A stretch of 15,145 nucleotides of DNA from NCBI GenBank assembly GCA_946480125.1, contig CAMLIY010000052.1:1-15145 (forward strand), given 5' to 3'. How positions within the stretch are numbered: the stretch's first letter is position 1; each line of letters begins with the position of its first letter. Source of the stretch: an uncultured Asticcacaulis sp. Its GTDB lineage: Bacteria; Pseudomonadota; Alphaproteobacteria; Caulobacterales; Caulobacteraceae. The notes under the pieces are model-generated. The model saw nothing but the letters and a program-made list of their open reading frames with translations, did not search any database and had not been told where the DNA came from. A program made the translations under genes and the position numbers. This document shows positions 5,101 through 12,916 of this stretch, in pieces.

Positions 5101-7328
5101 TTTTCAGCCAGGGCGACGTCACCGACAGGCGATGCGCCTGCCTGCTGGACCGGCGCATCTGCCGACAAATTGATGATTTTCGCGTCATTTGCCGCCTGGG
5201 CGAGGGTCTTGCTGTCCTTGCCCATGATCTGGCGATAGATCCAGTAATTGGCGACAACTTCCTCAACATATTGCCGGGTCTGGGCGACCGGAATTGATTC
5301 CATTACCAGCAGCGAGTCGGCATCATTTCCCAGCGAGTCGACGGCATCTTTTACCGGGCGGGCACCGGCATTATAAGCGGCTATCGTGCGTAAGAGGTCG
5401 CCATCAATAATGGACGAGCCCTGCAAACGATTAATGTAATTTTGCCCGACACTGACGTTAACTGCGGGAATCAGCAACTGCTTCGGCTTGCTGTTGAAGC
5501 TGTTATCGCCCTGAACGAGTGCGGCCGTGGACGGCATCAGCTGTAAAAGGCCATAGGCACCGGCATAGCTGTGCGCCTGGGCATTGAACTTGCTTTCTTT
5601 ACGGGCAATGGCAAAAATCAGCGCCTTATCAACCTTGTAGCCCTCTTTCGGCGTAATGTCGGGAATCGGATAAAGCGACACATCAAACAGGTGATCCGTC
5701 GACTTCAGTTGATTGACCCGAATATGGGTCTTGGCACCAAAGGCCAGCCAGCGATCACGTTCCGCGCCATTCGGAGAAGCTTGAATAGCAGCCTGTAGCT
5801 CTGATTTGGCATCCGAATTGAGGCCGACCTGAACCAGCGCATTCAGCCTTTGAGCGCGCGGATGGTTTTCAGTCCAACTGAAATCTTCGGTCAGGCTGGC
5901 AGTCAGAGCGGAACGCTGTTCGCGTCCGAAGGTCGGCGGCAATCCCTTTTTAGCCAGGGAAATAGCGGAATCAACGCCCAATCTTTCTTCCGCCAGCAGA
6001 CCGTAGAAGGTGAAGGGGAAGCTGGCGGCCAGCTGCAGGAAGGTTTCAGCATCGTCGCTGCGGCCAAGCTTTTGGGCGCTGCGGGCGGCCCAGTAGGCGC
6101 CGCTTGATTGTGTCCAGGCATTGGTGCTCGGATCAGAGCTGACGAACTTGAATTCTTTAAGGGCCTCTTCGTAGCGTTTGAGGCGCCAGCAGGCAAGGCC
6201 GGCTACCCAGTGATCACCAATCTGCCGGCCGAGCGCGACAGCCTGCGACAATTGTCCGTTATTGTAGGCGGAGCGCGCCGATTTCGGCGTCAGATCTGTA
6301 TCGCTGGACGGTGCGCTGGCGTCCGGGCGGGCGACGGTAGTGCTGTCTGACAAGCTGGTCGACGCAGCCAGCTGAATGCCTGCGCCGGCGTTAAAGGCGT
6401 CGGTTCTTTCCGCTGTCGCATTTGCTGCCAATACGGGGAATGCCGGATCTGGGGCGCCTTCAGGTTTCTTGCGTTTTGCAAGTCCCCAAACCTTCATGGC
6501 CATGGGCAGATCCCCATAGGCTGTCAGCCAATCCGTCAACTCTCCATAAGTCGACTGATAACCGGCACTGAACAGCTTGTGATATTGCGCATACCCCATC
6601 AGGCTCTTATTCGTCACCTGGGCCAGTTGCGCGTCGGCGCCGGCATAGTCGGCCTTATCCATCAACTCAAAAGCGGTGTGATAAAGCGCGGCGTCAATGG
6701 GGGACAGCGCATTGTTTAAGGGGGAGGGCGCGATCGGCGTGCCCTGACCAGCCACGGCGCTATAAGGCACAGGGCCATTTTTTACCGGAACCACTGCCGC
6801 ATCCTGTTTGGGGAAGAACGGCGCCGGCAGGAAGGTGATGGGCTTTGTGGCCGCCAGCTTCGCAATCAGCTCCTTGTCATTTTTTTTCTTTTCCGCCTTG
6901 CTGGCGAGCTGGGCGGCCTTGCATTTTTTTGTTTTCAGCTTGGTTTTGGTGTTGCAAGCATCGGCCAGGTCAGTGCGTTTGACGGTTTTGGAAGCTGTTT
7001 TTTTTGATGCGCGCGAATCGGCGACAAGGGTTTTACTTTTGGTGTTTTTGGCAGATTTCGAGTCAGATATTTCCGTTTTCTTTTTTGTCTTGGTACCAAG
7101 ATCAGCCTTGGTTTTTATTGTCTTGGTGTCGTCAGCGGATTTTTTGCTGCTTTTTGTCGGCTCAGATTTTTTCGCGCTGGTTTTTGTGGCGGCCGCGGTT
7201 TTCTTTTTGGCTGAAAGAGCTGATCGCAATTCAGGGTCATGCTTGGTCGCGGCTAAGGCCGGCGCGGTTATGGTAAGCGCAAAGCCCAAAACGATTAAAC
7301 TGATGCAGGCGCGGTGGCGAAACGTCAA
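5097..7328 (-). CDS. Soluble lytic murein transglycosylase (SLT family) with Lys-rich N-terminal linker
   Basis: 743 residues, TTG start at 7328 with AAGGG 8 bases upstream; no in-frame ATG lies further up. It cleaves the MurNAc-GlcNAc bond of peptidoglycan non-hydrolytically, leaving 1,6-anhydro ends, in the periplasm. Signal peptide at residues 1-26 (core LIVLGFALTITAPALA). Residues about 37-153 are a Lys/Thr/Ser/Ala-rich, probably disordered stretch with two cysteines (C125, C136). Residues about 205-550 are an alpha-helical superhelical region of TPR-like repeats (e.g. AYNNGQLSQAVALGR, GAYWAARSAQKLG). The catalytic SLT domain spans about 560-705: E578 in ARKESKFN is the general acid, with GLLQLMP (593-599), AAYNAG (650-655) and TRQYVEEVVANYW (684-696). 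The catalytic motifs are intact, so it is probably active. Divergent in function from, but possibly linked to, the AmpG-like permease at 13382-14695. Confidence 0.92.
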   Translation of the reverse strand: MTFRHRACISLIVLGFALTITAPALAATKHDPELRSALSAKKKTAAATKTSAKKSEPTKSSKKSADDTKTIKTKADLGTKTKKKTEISDSKSAKNTKSKTLVADSRASKKTASKTVKRTDLADACNTKTKLKTKKCKAAQLASKAEKKKNDKELIAKLAATKPITFLPAPFFPKQDAAVVPVKNGPVPYSAVAGQGTPIAPSPLNNALSPIDAALYHTAFELMDKADYAGADAQLAQVTNKSLMGYAQYHKLFSAGYQSTYGELTDWLTAYGDLPMAMKVWGLAKRKKPEGAPDPAFPVLAANATAERTDAFNAGAGIQLAASTSLSDSTTVARPDASAPSSDTDLTPKSARSAYNNGQLSQAVALGRQIGDHWVAGLACWRLKRYEEALKEFKFVSSDPSTNAWTQSSGAYWAARSAQKLGRSDDAETFLQLAASFPFTFYGLLAEERLGVDSAISLAKKGLPPTFGREQRSALTASLTEDFSWTENHPRAQRLNALVQVGLNSDAKSELQAAIQASPNGAERDRWLAFGAKTHIRVNQLKSTDHLFDVSLYPIPDITPKEGYKVDKALIFAIARKESKFNAQAHSYAGAYGLLQLMPSTAALVQGDNSFNSKPKQLLIPAVNVSVGQNYINRLQGSSIIDGDLLRTIAAYNAGARPVKDAVDSLGNDADSLLVMESIPVAQTRQYVEEVVANYWIYRQIMGKDSKTLAQAANDAKIINLSADAPVQQAGASPVGDVALAEN
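6870..7220 (-). repeat. Low-complexity Lys/Thr/Ser/Ala coding tract
   Basis: Codons 37-153 of the transglycosylase. They are dominated by AAA/AAG lysine codons, so the + strand shows many T runs and the tract is visibly poorer in GC than the flanking genes. Short near-repeats of the type KKS, KSA, TKTK and SKK recur without a fixed period. Confidence 0.7.
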
Positions 7329-7394
7329 AACGGCTTCCCTTTTGCTGGTCAGGCGCCACAGGGCAAGCCTGATGCAATTACAAAAGCTGGGGTG

Positions 7395-7422
7395 AGCTTA
7401 TCAAAAACTAATTTTATGACAA
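7395..7422 (-). promoter_or_regulatory. Candidate sigma-70-type promoter for the lytic transglycosylase
   Basis: On the - strand TTGTCA (7422-7417) and TAAGCT (7400-7395) are separated by 16 bases, putting a start about 60 bases before the TTG at 7328. It was found by eye; the -10 match is modest. Confidence 0.3.
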
Positions 7423-7519
7423 CCCATATGGATTGCCCGTTAATAACTACATGGGATTGAAGCCGTAAATAAGGCAAGTCACAGTACCAATGCGTTGAAT
7501 CACAGTCTGTTGATACAGC

Positions 7520-8347
7520 CTAGAGTTTGGCGCTGACTACCAGTTGCAGCAGGTCGCGCCAAAACAGTCCCTTGGCCTGCGGCTGGTTAAGCAGGAAGTT
7601 TGGCGGATAGCTGGCCATTACAGGAATAGGCGTTTCGCTACTATAGCTCACCAGACGACCGCGCAGTTTCGCCAGGCTTTGATCAAGATTGAGTACGCAT
7701 GATACCGAAGATGCGCCTAAAAGCAGAATGGCTTTGGGCGCCGCCAGCTTGATGAGGGCGTGCATGAAAGGGGCGTTGAGACTGACATCCTCGGCCGTCA
7801 GGGGGCGGCCGCCCGCAGGTCGCCAGAAAACGCAGGGACTGAGCATGGCCTTGTCAAACACACCGGCGGCTTTCAGGGCCTTGTCCATCATCTCGCCCGG
7901 CTTGCCCGCAAAAGCCTTTCGTGCGGTATCTTCATCGATATCCGGGCATTCACCGATGACCAGAAGATCCGGATCGGGATTGCCACGGAAGCTGACAATG
8001 CCCTTGCCGCCCTCGTGACGCAGAGGCATGTGCTGAAAGGCCTCAAGCTCTGCATATAGCTCATCGAGTGTCCGCGCAGATGCCGCACGTTGGCGGGCTT
8101 CGTGCAGCACGGTTCCCAGATCGAGATTGGCAATGTTTGTCGGCTTTAACGGGCTGACATTGCCGGTTGTCTGCGTAGGTGTCACGTGAATTTGCGCAGG
8201 TGCCGCTGCGGCACGCTTAAATGCCTGTTTATTTTCAGAGAGAGTCCGATTAAGAGGCTCTGTTTCGTATGCGTCTTCCAACTCATGATCGATCAGAAAG
8301 CCGAGATAGCTTTCGATCTCTGAGCGGAGGTCATCAGACGGAATCAT
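7520..8347 (-). CDS. Uracil-DNA glycosylase superfamily protein (family-4-like) lacking Fe-S ligands
   Basis: 275 residues from ATG 8347; a TTG at 8368 would add 7 residues but has no ribosome site. The family-4 UDG fold is recognisable: GNPDPDLLVIGECPDIDED (motif I at 132-140, usually GEAPGxDED), KPGEMMDKALKAAG, WRPAGGRPLTAED, AILLLGASSV and YPPNFLL...K..FWRDLLQLV. Family 4 enzymes remove uracil from DNA and hold a [4Fe-4S] cluster by four cysteines. Here those positions are F104, M107, W175 and N191, so no cluster is expected. The histidine of the usual HPS motif is Tyr247. The remaining cysteines (134, 172, 217) are not at ligand positions. It may be a divergent active glycosylase or a non-catalytic DNA-binding relative. 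The N-terminal 90 residues are variable and rich in Ala/Thr. Divergent from ETF-QO. Confidence 0.8.
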   Translation of the reverse strand: MIPSDDLRSEIESYLGFLIDHELEDAYETEPLNRTLSENKQAFKRAAAAPAQIHVTPTQTTGNVSPLKPTNIANLDLGTVLHEARQRAASARTLDELYAELEAFQHMPLRHEGGKGIVSFRGNPDPDLLVIGECPDIDEDTARKAFAGKPGEMMDKALKAAGVFDKAMLSPCVFWRPAGGRPLTAEDVSLNAPFMHALIKLAAPKAILLLGASSVSCVLNLDQSLAKLRGRLVSYSSETPIPVMASYPPNFLLNQPQAKGLFWRDLLQLVVSAKL

Positions 8348-8427
8348 AACGGGCAGGGGCCTTGGCAAAAAACGGTGTGTCCACTCTTATCGGGAGGCGG
8401 ACCAAAGTTCAAAGCAAAACAGACACC

Positions 8428-8472
8428 CCTGAACACGAAGATGTATTACGGGCGTATGTGCGCCGGTTCAGG
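8428..8472 (+). promoter_or_regulatory. Inverted repeat covering the ETF-QO ribosome site
   Basis: CCTGAAC (8428-8434) and GTTCAGG (8466-8472) are perfect 7-base complements with 31 bases between them. A small inner pair, GGCG (about 8451-8454) with CGCC (8461-8464), could shorten the loop. The right arm contains the first bases of the AGGAG ribosome site (8470-8474), so a folded leader could limit access. Folding is inferred by eye only. Confidence 0.35.
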
Positions 8473-8474
8473 AG
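8470..8474 (+). promoter_or_regulatory. Ribosome binding site choosing ATG 8484
   Basis: AGGAG lies 9 bases before ATG 8484 but only 3 bases before the alternative in-frame GTG at 8478, so the ATG is the better start. Confidence 0.65.
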
Positions 8475-8483
8475 TGAGTGTCC

Positions 8484-10172
8484 ATGTCCGATAGTGCAAA
8501 GAACGAAGCGGTGATCGAACGCGAGGCTATGGAATATGACGTGATCATAGTCGGTGGCGGACCGTCGGGCCTGTCAGCGGCGATCCGACTGAAGCAGCAG
8601 GCTGCCAAGGCGGGACAGGAAATCAGCGTCGCGTTGCTGGAAAAAGGCTCCGAGATCGGCGCGCACATCCTGTCCGGCGCGGTGATCGATCCGTCCGGAT
8701 TGAATGCGCTGTTTCCTGACTGGAAAGCGATGGGCGCGCCTTTGGAAACGCCGGTGACCGACGACAGGTTCATCTATCTGGGGCCGCAAGGCGCCATGGA
8801 TATTTCAGCCCTGCCGAAGCCCGGCTATATGAGTAATCACGGCTGCTATATCGCCTCGCTCGGCAATCTCTGCCGCTGGCTGGCCGAGCAGGCGGAAGGC
8901 TTGGGCGTCGAAATCTATCCTGGCATGGCGTGTTCGGAGGTCTTGTATGATGCCGAAGGCGCCGTGGCCGGTGTTGTGGCGGGTGTGTTCGGTATCGCGA
9001 AAGACGGCCATCACAAGCCGGATTATCAACCGGGCCTAGAGCTGCGCGCCCGATATACGCTGTTCGCCGAAGGCGCGCGCGGATCACTGTCGCAGACCGT
9101 TATCCGCAAATTCGAACTGGATGCCAAGAGCGATGTCCAGAAATATGGCCTTGGCATCAAGGAACTGTGGAAGGTCAAGCCGGAAAACTTCAAACCGGGC
9201 CTCGTCCAGCATACACTGGGCTGGCCGTTGAATGACAAGACAGGCGGCGGCTCCTTTCTCTATCATTTCGGTGATCATTTCGTTTCGATCGGCTTTGTCG
9301 TTCATCTCAACTACGTAAACCCGTACCTGTCGCCGTTCGATGAGTTTCAGCGCTTCAAGCTGCATCCGTCGATCCGTGAGGTGCTGGAAGGCGGTGAACG
9401 TGTGGCCTATGGCGCCCGCGCCATCAATGAAGGCGGCTATCAGTCTGTGCCACGTCTCGTATTCCCTGGGGGCGCCCTGATTGGTTGCTCCGCCGGTTTT
9501 GTCAACGTGCCGCGTATCAAAGGCAGCCATAATGCGATGAAAACCGGCATGCTGGCGGCCGACGCCATCGTAAAGGCGCTGGGCTCCGGCGACGCGCCAA
9601 AGGTTCTGGAAGCCTACCAAAAGGCGTATGATCATTCGGATGTCGCGAAGGAACTGAAGTTGGTCCGTAACGTCAAACCGATCCTGACGAAATTCGGCAC
9701 TTCGCTGGGCACGCTCATCAGCGGATTGGAAATGTGGTGTACAAACCTGATGGGTGGATTTTCCATCCTCGGTACTTTGCGTCACAAGAAAAGTGACGCC
9801 CATTCCCTGAAACCGGCCGCACAGTTCAAACCGATCGCCTATCCGAAGCCTGACGGCGTACTCACCTTCGATAAATTATCCTCGGTCTTTGTATCAAATA
9901 CCAATCACGAGGAAGACCAGCCGGTCCATCTGAAACTGAAAGACCCGCATATCCCGATCGATATCAACCTGCCGAAATATGCCGAGCCGGCGCAGCGCTA
10001 TTGCCCGGCCGGGGTTTATGAGATTGTCGGGCTGGAAACGCGTGAACCGCGCTTACAGATCAACGCGCAGAACTGTGTCCACTGCAAAACATGCGACATT
10101 AAAGATCCGACCGGAAATATCGTATGGGTTTGCCCCGAAGGCGGCGGCGGTCCCAATTATCCGAATATGTAA
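8484..10172 (+). CDS. Electron transfer flavoprotein-ubiquinone oxidoreductase (ETF-QO)
   Basis: 562 residues from ATG 8484. It moves electrons from reduced ETF (fed by acyl-CoA and other dehydrogenases) to ubiquinone at the inner membrane. The FAD dinucleotide motif is YDVIIVGGGPSGLSAA (GGGPSG at 24-29), followed by EKGSEIGAHILSGAV, typical of the family. The C-terminal ferredoxin-like part holds the [4Fe-4S] ligands C507 (CPAGVYE) and C531, C534, C537 (NCVHCKTCDIKDP), then the family end motif WVCPEGGGGPNYPNM. Length matches the bacterial family (about 540-565). No etfA, etfB or acyl-CoA dehydrogenase is in the window, so its electron donors are encoded elsewhere. It is followed after 75 bases by the TPR gene on the same strand. 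Leader symmetry around the ribosome site is described separately. Confidence 0.96.
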   Translation: MSDSAKNEAVIEREAMEYDVIIVGGGPSGLSAAIRLKQQAAKAGQEISVALLEKGSEIGAHILSGAVIDPSGLNALFPDWKAMGAPLETPVTDDRFIYLGPQGAMDISALPKPGYMSNHGCYIASLGNLCRWLAEQAEGLGVEIYPGMACSEVLYDAEGAVAGVVAGVFGIAKDGHHKPDYQPGLELRARYTLFAEGARGSLSQTVIRKFELDAKSDVQKYGLGIKELWKVKPENFKPGLVQHTLGWPLNDKTGGGSFLYHFGDHFVSIGFVVHLNYVNPYLSPFDEFQRFKLHPSIREVLEGGERVAYGARAINEGGYQSVPRLVFPGGALIGCSAGFVNVPRIKGSHNAMKTGMLAADAIVKALGSGDAPKVLEAYQKAYDHSDVAKELKLVRNVKPILTKFGTSLGTLISGLEMWCTNLMGGFSILGTLRHKKSDAHSLKPAAQFKPIAYPKPDGVLTFDKLSSVFVSNTNHEEDQPVHLKLKDPHIPIDINLPKYAEPAQRYCPAGVYEIVGLETREPRLQINAQNCVHCKTCDIKDPTGNIVWVCPEGGGGPNYPNM

Positions 10173-10201
10173 ACTTTTATGTTACGCATTTTAGCCCTAT
10201 A

Positions 10202-10217
10202 TTAAGTTCAGACTTAA
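10202..10217. promoter_or_regulatory. Palindrome TTAAGT-TCAG-ACTTAA in the ETF-QO/TPR gap
   Basis: A perfect 6-base inverted repeat with a 4-base centre lies 30-46 bases before the TPR gene's GTG start, next to an A/T-rich TATATT (10198-10203) that could be a -10 element. The TTAA half-sites are 8 bases apart; the CtrA consensus of Caulobacteria uses 7, so that assignment is doubtful. A weak terminator stem is another reading. Confidence 0.3.
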
Positions 10218-10247
10218 AAACTGGCATCAGGCAGAGGCAATCGTAAC

Positions 10248-12050
10248 GTGAAAAAAACTGTGCTGCGGACATCCGGATTCGGAGTTTTACTGATCGGCCT
10301 CGTCTTGGCCGGCCAAGCTTGCGCCAGTGAAAGTGTTTCGCCGCCTCACGTCATTTACGCAGAAGCCAGCCAGGAGCTGAAGGTCTATCCCAGCCCCTAC
10401 GCCAATTACCTGGTTGGTCGTTTCGCCATGGCGCAGGGAGATGTCTCTACCGCCGCCAAGGCGATGAGCGCGGCCACACTGGCTGATCCCTCCGATGCTG
10501 ATCTGCGGGAAAAGGCTTTCCTGATCAGCATTTTGGGTGGCGATATCGACCGGGCCGCCACCGTGGCGCAAGGCATGACGCCGACTACGGATACGAGCCG
10601 GCTCATGGTTTCGCTGATCGGCGCCGTGAGGGCTGTTAAATCAGGCAAGCCTGTTCCGGCGTTAAAGGACATCGATGCGCTTCTCAAGATTAATCCACAT
10701 GATCGTAACGGCCTGTTGCTGAGGCCTTATATTCTGGCTATGAACGGGCAATGGAAAGCCGCACTTGATGAGAGTGGCGATACTGGCTTGCAAGGCAACG
10801 ACCGTGATCGTCTGCTCATGTATCTGCTTAAGGCGAACCGGGCGCGGATAAACGAACTGGATGGCAATAAGACTGAAGCTGAAAACCTCTATAAATCGTT
10901 GTATCAGCCTGGCGCCGCCATTTTCATTTTTGGTCCTGACTATGCCGGCTTTCTCGAACGTCAAAACCGTAAAGATGAGGCAAGAGTCATCTGGCAGGCC
11001 ATTGCCGACCAGACCAAAGATGCTCAGGCCCTACAGGCCCTGAAGCGATTGGATACAGGCTCTGGAACGGCGCCGATGCTGCCGGGCCTGGTTGAAAGCA
11101 TGTCGCAGGCCCTTTTTGTTTCTTCAACCTTGTCGTTTAGCGAGCATGACAGCGAATTTGCCCTGGCGAACCTGCATCTGTCATTATATCTCGACGATTC
11201 GTCTGACCGGGAACGTATTTTTCTCGGGCAGGTTCAGCAAGAGTTGAAGGATTCGGACGCGGCAGATGCTGCATGGGCCGGAATTCGTCCCGATTCGCCG
11301 TTTTACAACGAAGCAACTTTGCGACGCATATGGGCTATGCGTAATGATGAAAAGCCCGAACAGGCCTTGGCACTTGTGAACCAGGGCCTCGAACGCACGC
11401 CGGATAATCTGAGCCTGATTGTTGAAAAAGCAGGTCTGCTTCATGCCATGGATAAGGACAATGAAGCGCTCTCCGTCCTGGAGGGCCGTATTCAACGTGT
11501 GGGTGACACCGATTTTGGCTGGCAGGCTTTTTATACGCAAGCCATGGTGTATGACGGGCTTAATCGTTGGAGTGATGCTGAAACGGCGATTAAAAAGGCA
11601 CAGGCGATAAACGGCAATCAGCCGGAAATTCTTAACTTTCTAGGTTATGGTTGGGTCAGCCGTGGCCAGCAGATCGACCAGGGTATGGACCTGATCCGGC
11701 AAGCGCTAAAGGTTAGCCCGAAATCGGGCGCGATTATTGATTCGCTGGGATGGGGTTACTATAAAAAGGGACAGTATGATCAGGCACTCGATTTTATCGA
11801 GCAAGCTGTGCAGATGGAGCCAGCCGATGCTGAGATCAACGAACATCTCGGTGATGTCTACAAAGCCCTGGGTCGTGATACTGAGGCCGGTTACGAGTGG
11901 CAGCGCGTCCTGACCCTCCAAACCACTGAGCGGCAGGCCGAAACTGTAAGGCGCAAGCTGGACGCCAATGCAGCCAGCCTGAAAATGGCCAACAGCAAGC
12001 CCCAAGCGACGACAACGGCGCTCAATGACGAGCACAAAACGCGCCGGTGA
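10248..12050 (+). CDS. Exported tetratricopeptide-repeat protein
   Basis: 600 residues, GTG start with AGAGG about 10 bases upstream. The signal peptide has a KK n-region, the core FGVLLIGLVLAG and the end AGQACA; the cysteine is not in a true lipobox (Q at -2), so a soluble periplasmic protein is more likely than a lipoprotein. TPR-like helices start near residue 52 (ANYLVGRFAMAQGDVSTAAKAM) and continue irregularly. The clearest units are near 427-560: AMVYDGLNRWSDAETAIKKA, LGYGWVSRGQQIDQGMDLIRQAL, LGWGYYKKGQYDQALDFIEQA and LGDVYKALGRDTEAGYEWQR. These are protein-interaction scaffolds; partners are unknown. The last 25 residues are polar and probably disordered. Its TGA overlaps the ispE GTG start, implying translational coupling, a gene pair whose functional reason is not evident. 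Confidence 0.88.
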   Translation: MKKTVLRTSGFGVLLIGLVLAGQACASESVSPPHVIYAEASQELKVYPSPYANYLVGRFAMAQGDVSTAAKAMSAATLADPSDADLREKAFLISILGGDIDRAATVAQGMTPTTDTSRLMVSLIGAVRAVKSGKPVPALKDIDALLKINPHDRNGLLLRPYILAMNGQWKAALDESGDTGLQGNDRDRLLMYLLKANRARINELDGNKTEAENLYKSLYQPGAAIFIFGPDYAGFLERQNRKDEARVIWQAIADQTKDAQALQALKRLDTGSGTAPMLPGLVESMSQALFVSSTLSFSEHDSEFALANLHLSLYLDDSSDRERIFLGQVQQELKDSDAADAAWAGIRPDSPFYNEATLRRIWAMRNDEKPEQALALVNQGLERTPDNLSLIVEKAGLLHAMDKDNEALSVLEGRIQRVGDTDFGWQAFYTQAMVYDGLNRWSDAETAIKKAQAINGNQPEILNFLGYGWVSRGQQIDQGMDLIRQALKVSPKSGAIIDSLGWGYYKKGQYDQALDFIEQAVQMEPADAEINEHLGDVYKALGRDTEAGYEWQRVLTLQTTERQAETVRRKLDANAASLKMANSKPQATTTALNDEHKTRR

Positions 12051-12916
12051 TAACCATGCTGGCCCCGGCCAAGATTAATCTTTACCTGCATGTCGCCGAG
12101 ATTGACCCACGCGGTTATCACCCTCTGCAAAGCCTGGTGGCCTTCGCAGATATCGGTGATGAAGTTACATTATTGCCATCAACATCGGATGCGCCATTAC
12201 TGACGATTACCGGCCCTTTTGCCGCAGGGTTGGAAGCAGGTGAAAATAATCTGATTATGAAGGCCGTGCGACATTTCGAGGCACAGGCGGGTGTCAGCGT
12301 AAACCATCATAGGATTGAGCTGGTGAAAAACCTGCCTGTGGCTTCAGGTATCGGTGGGGGTAGTGCGGATGCCGGCGCGGTTCTGCGTTTGCTGCGTGAG
12401 CTTTATGCACCGGACATGGGCGATGCTGATCTGGCGGCGATTGCTGGCGCCATCGGTGCCGATGGGGTCATGTGTCTCTGGAGCCAATCCGTTTTTGCGG
12501 AAAGCTATGGCGAAAAACTGACGCCGGTGGCGCTGCCGCAAGTACCGGCTGTCCTGATTAATCCGGGCGTTGAGTGTTCTACAGCCAGGGTTTACGGCGG
12601 CTATGATGCGCTGGGTCGCTACAACGAGATGGATGCGATGTCCGGTTTTATCGGTGCGCAGACAATTGAGTTATTGATTTGGGCATTAAGCCACACGCGC
12701 AATGACCTGCAATCGCCCGCTATTCATTTGCAGCCCGTCATAGCTGAACTGCTGACGGCCTTAGAATCGCAGCCAGAAACGCGCTTTGCCCGCATGTCCG
12801 GCTCGGGCGCTACCTGCTTTGCCCTATGCGAAACAGATAAAGCGGCGAATGCCTTAAGCGGGCGAATGCAGGCGATGATGCCGAATGCGTGGGTGCGTGC
12901 CTGTCGCGTGGGCTGA
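12047..12916 (+). CDS. ispE: 4-diphosphocytidyl-2-C-methyl-D-erythritol kinase (IspE)
   Basis: 289 residues from GTG 12047, overlapping the TPR stop as GTGA; an ATG three codons later (12056) is possible. It phosphorylates CDP-methylerythritol with ATP in the MEP route to isoprenoid precursors. GHMP kinase motifs are in order: APAKINLYLHV with the active-site Lys9, the nucleotide loop LPVASGIGGGSADAG (96-110), and the C-terminal MSGSGATCFAL (250-260). The catalytic Asp is D139 in GADGVMC, where most family members read GADVP, so the residues just after the aspartate differ. Length is normal (about 280-300). Its last 63 bases overlap the convergent DUF6157 gene. No terminator is seen after it. 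Confidence 0.93.
   Translation: MITMLAPAKINLYLHVAEIDPRGYHPLQSLVAFADIGDEVTLLPSTSDAPLLTITGPFAAGLEAGENNLIMKAVRHFEAQAGVSVNHHRIELVKNLPVASGIGGGSADAGAVLRLLRELYAPDMGDADLAAIAGAIGADGVMCLWSQSVFAESYGEKLTPVALPQVPAVLINPGVECSTARVYGGYDALGRYNEMDAMSGFIGAQTIELLIWALSHTRNDLQSPAIHLQPVIAELLTALESQPETRFARMSGSGATCFALCETDKAANALSGRMQAMMPNAWVRACRVG

Noticed and set aside
6808..7395. 195-codon + strand frame with very hydrophobic Phe/Leu/Val-rich translation
   Set aside because: It is the complement of the Lys-rich tract of the transglycosylase (AAA/AAG read as TTT/CTT), which mimics membrane segments.
7423..7519. Possible terminator after the UDG-like gene
   Set aside because: Only a weak CCCAT/ATGGG pairing without a U-tract was found in the gap, so no terminator was called.
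9084..9803. 239-codon open frame on the - strand
   Set aside because: It lies wholly antisense to ETF-QO, whose protein is unmistakable; the translation shows no domain and is a by-product of GC-rich codon use.
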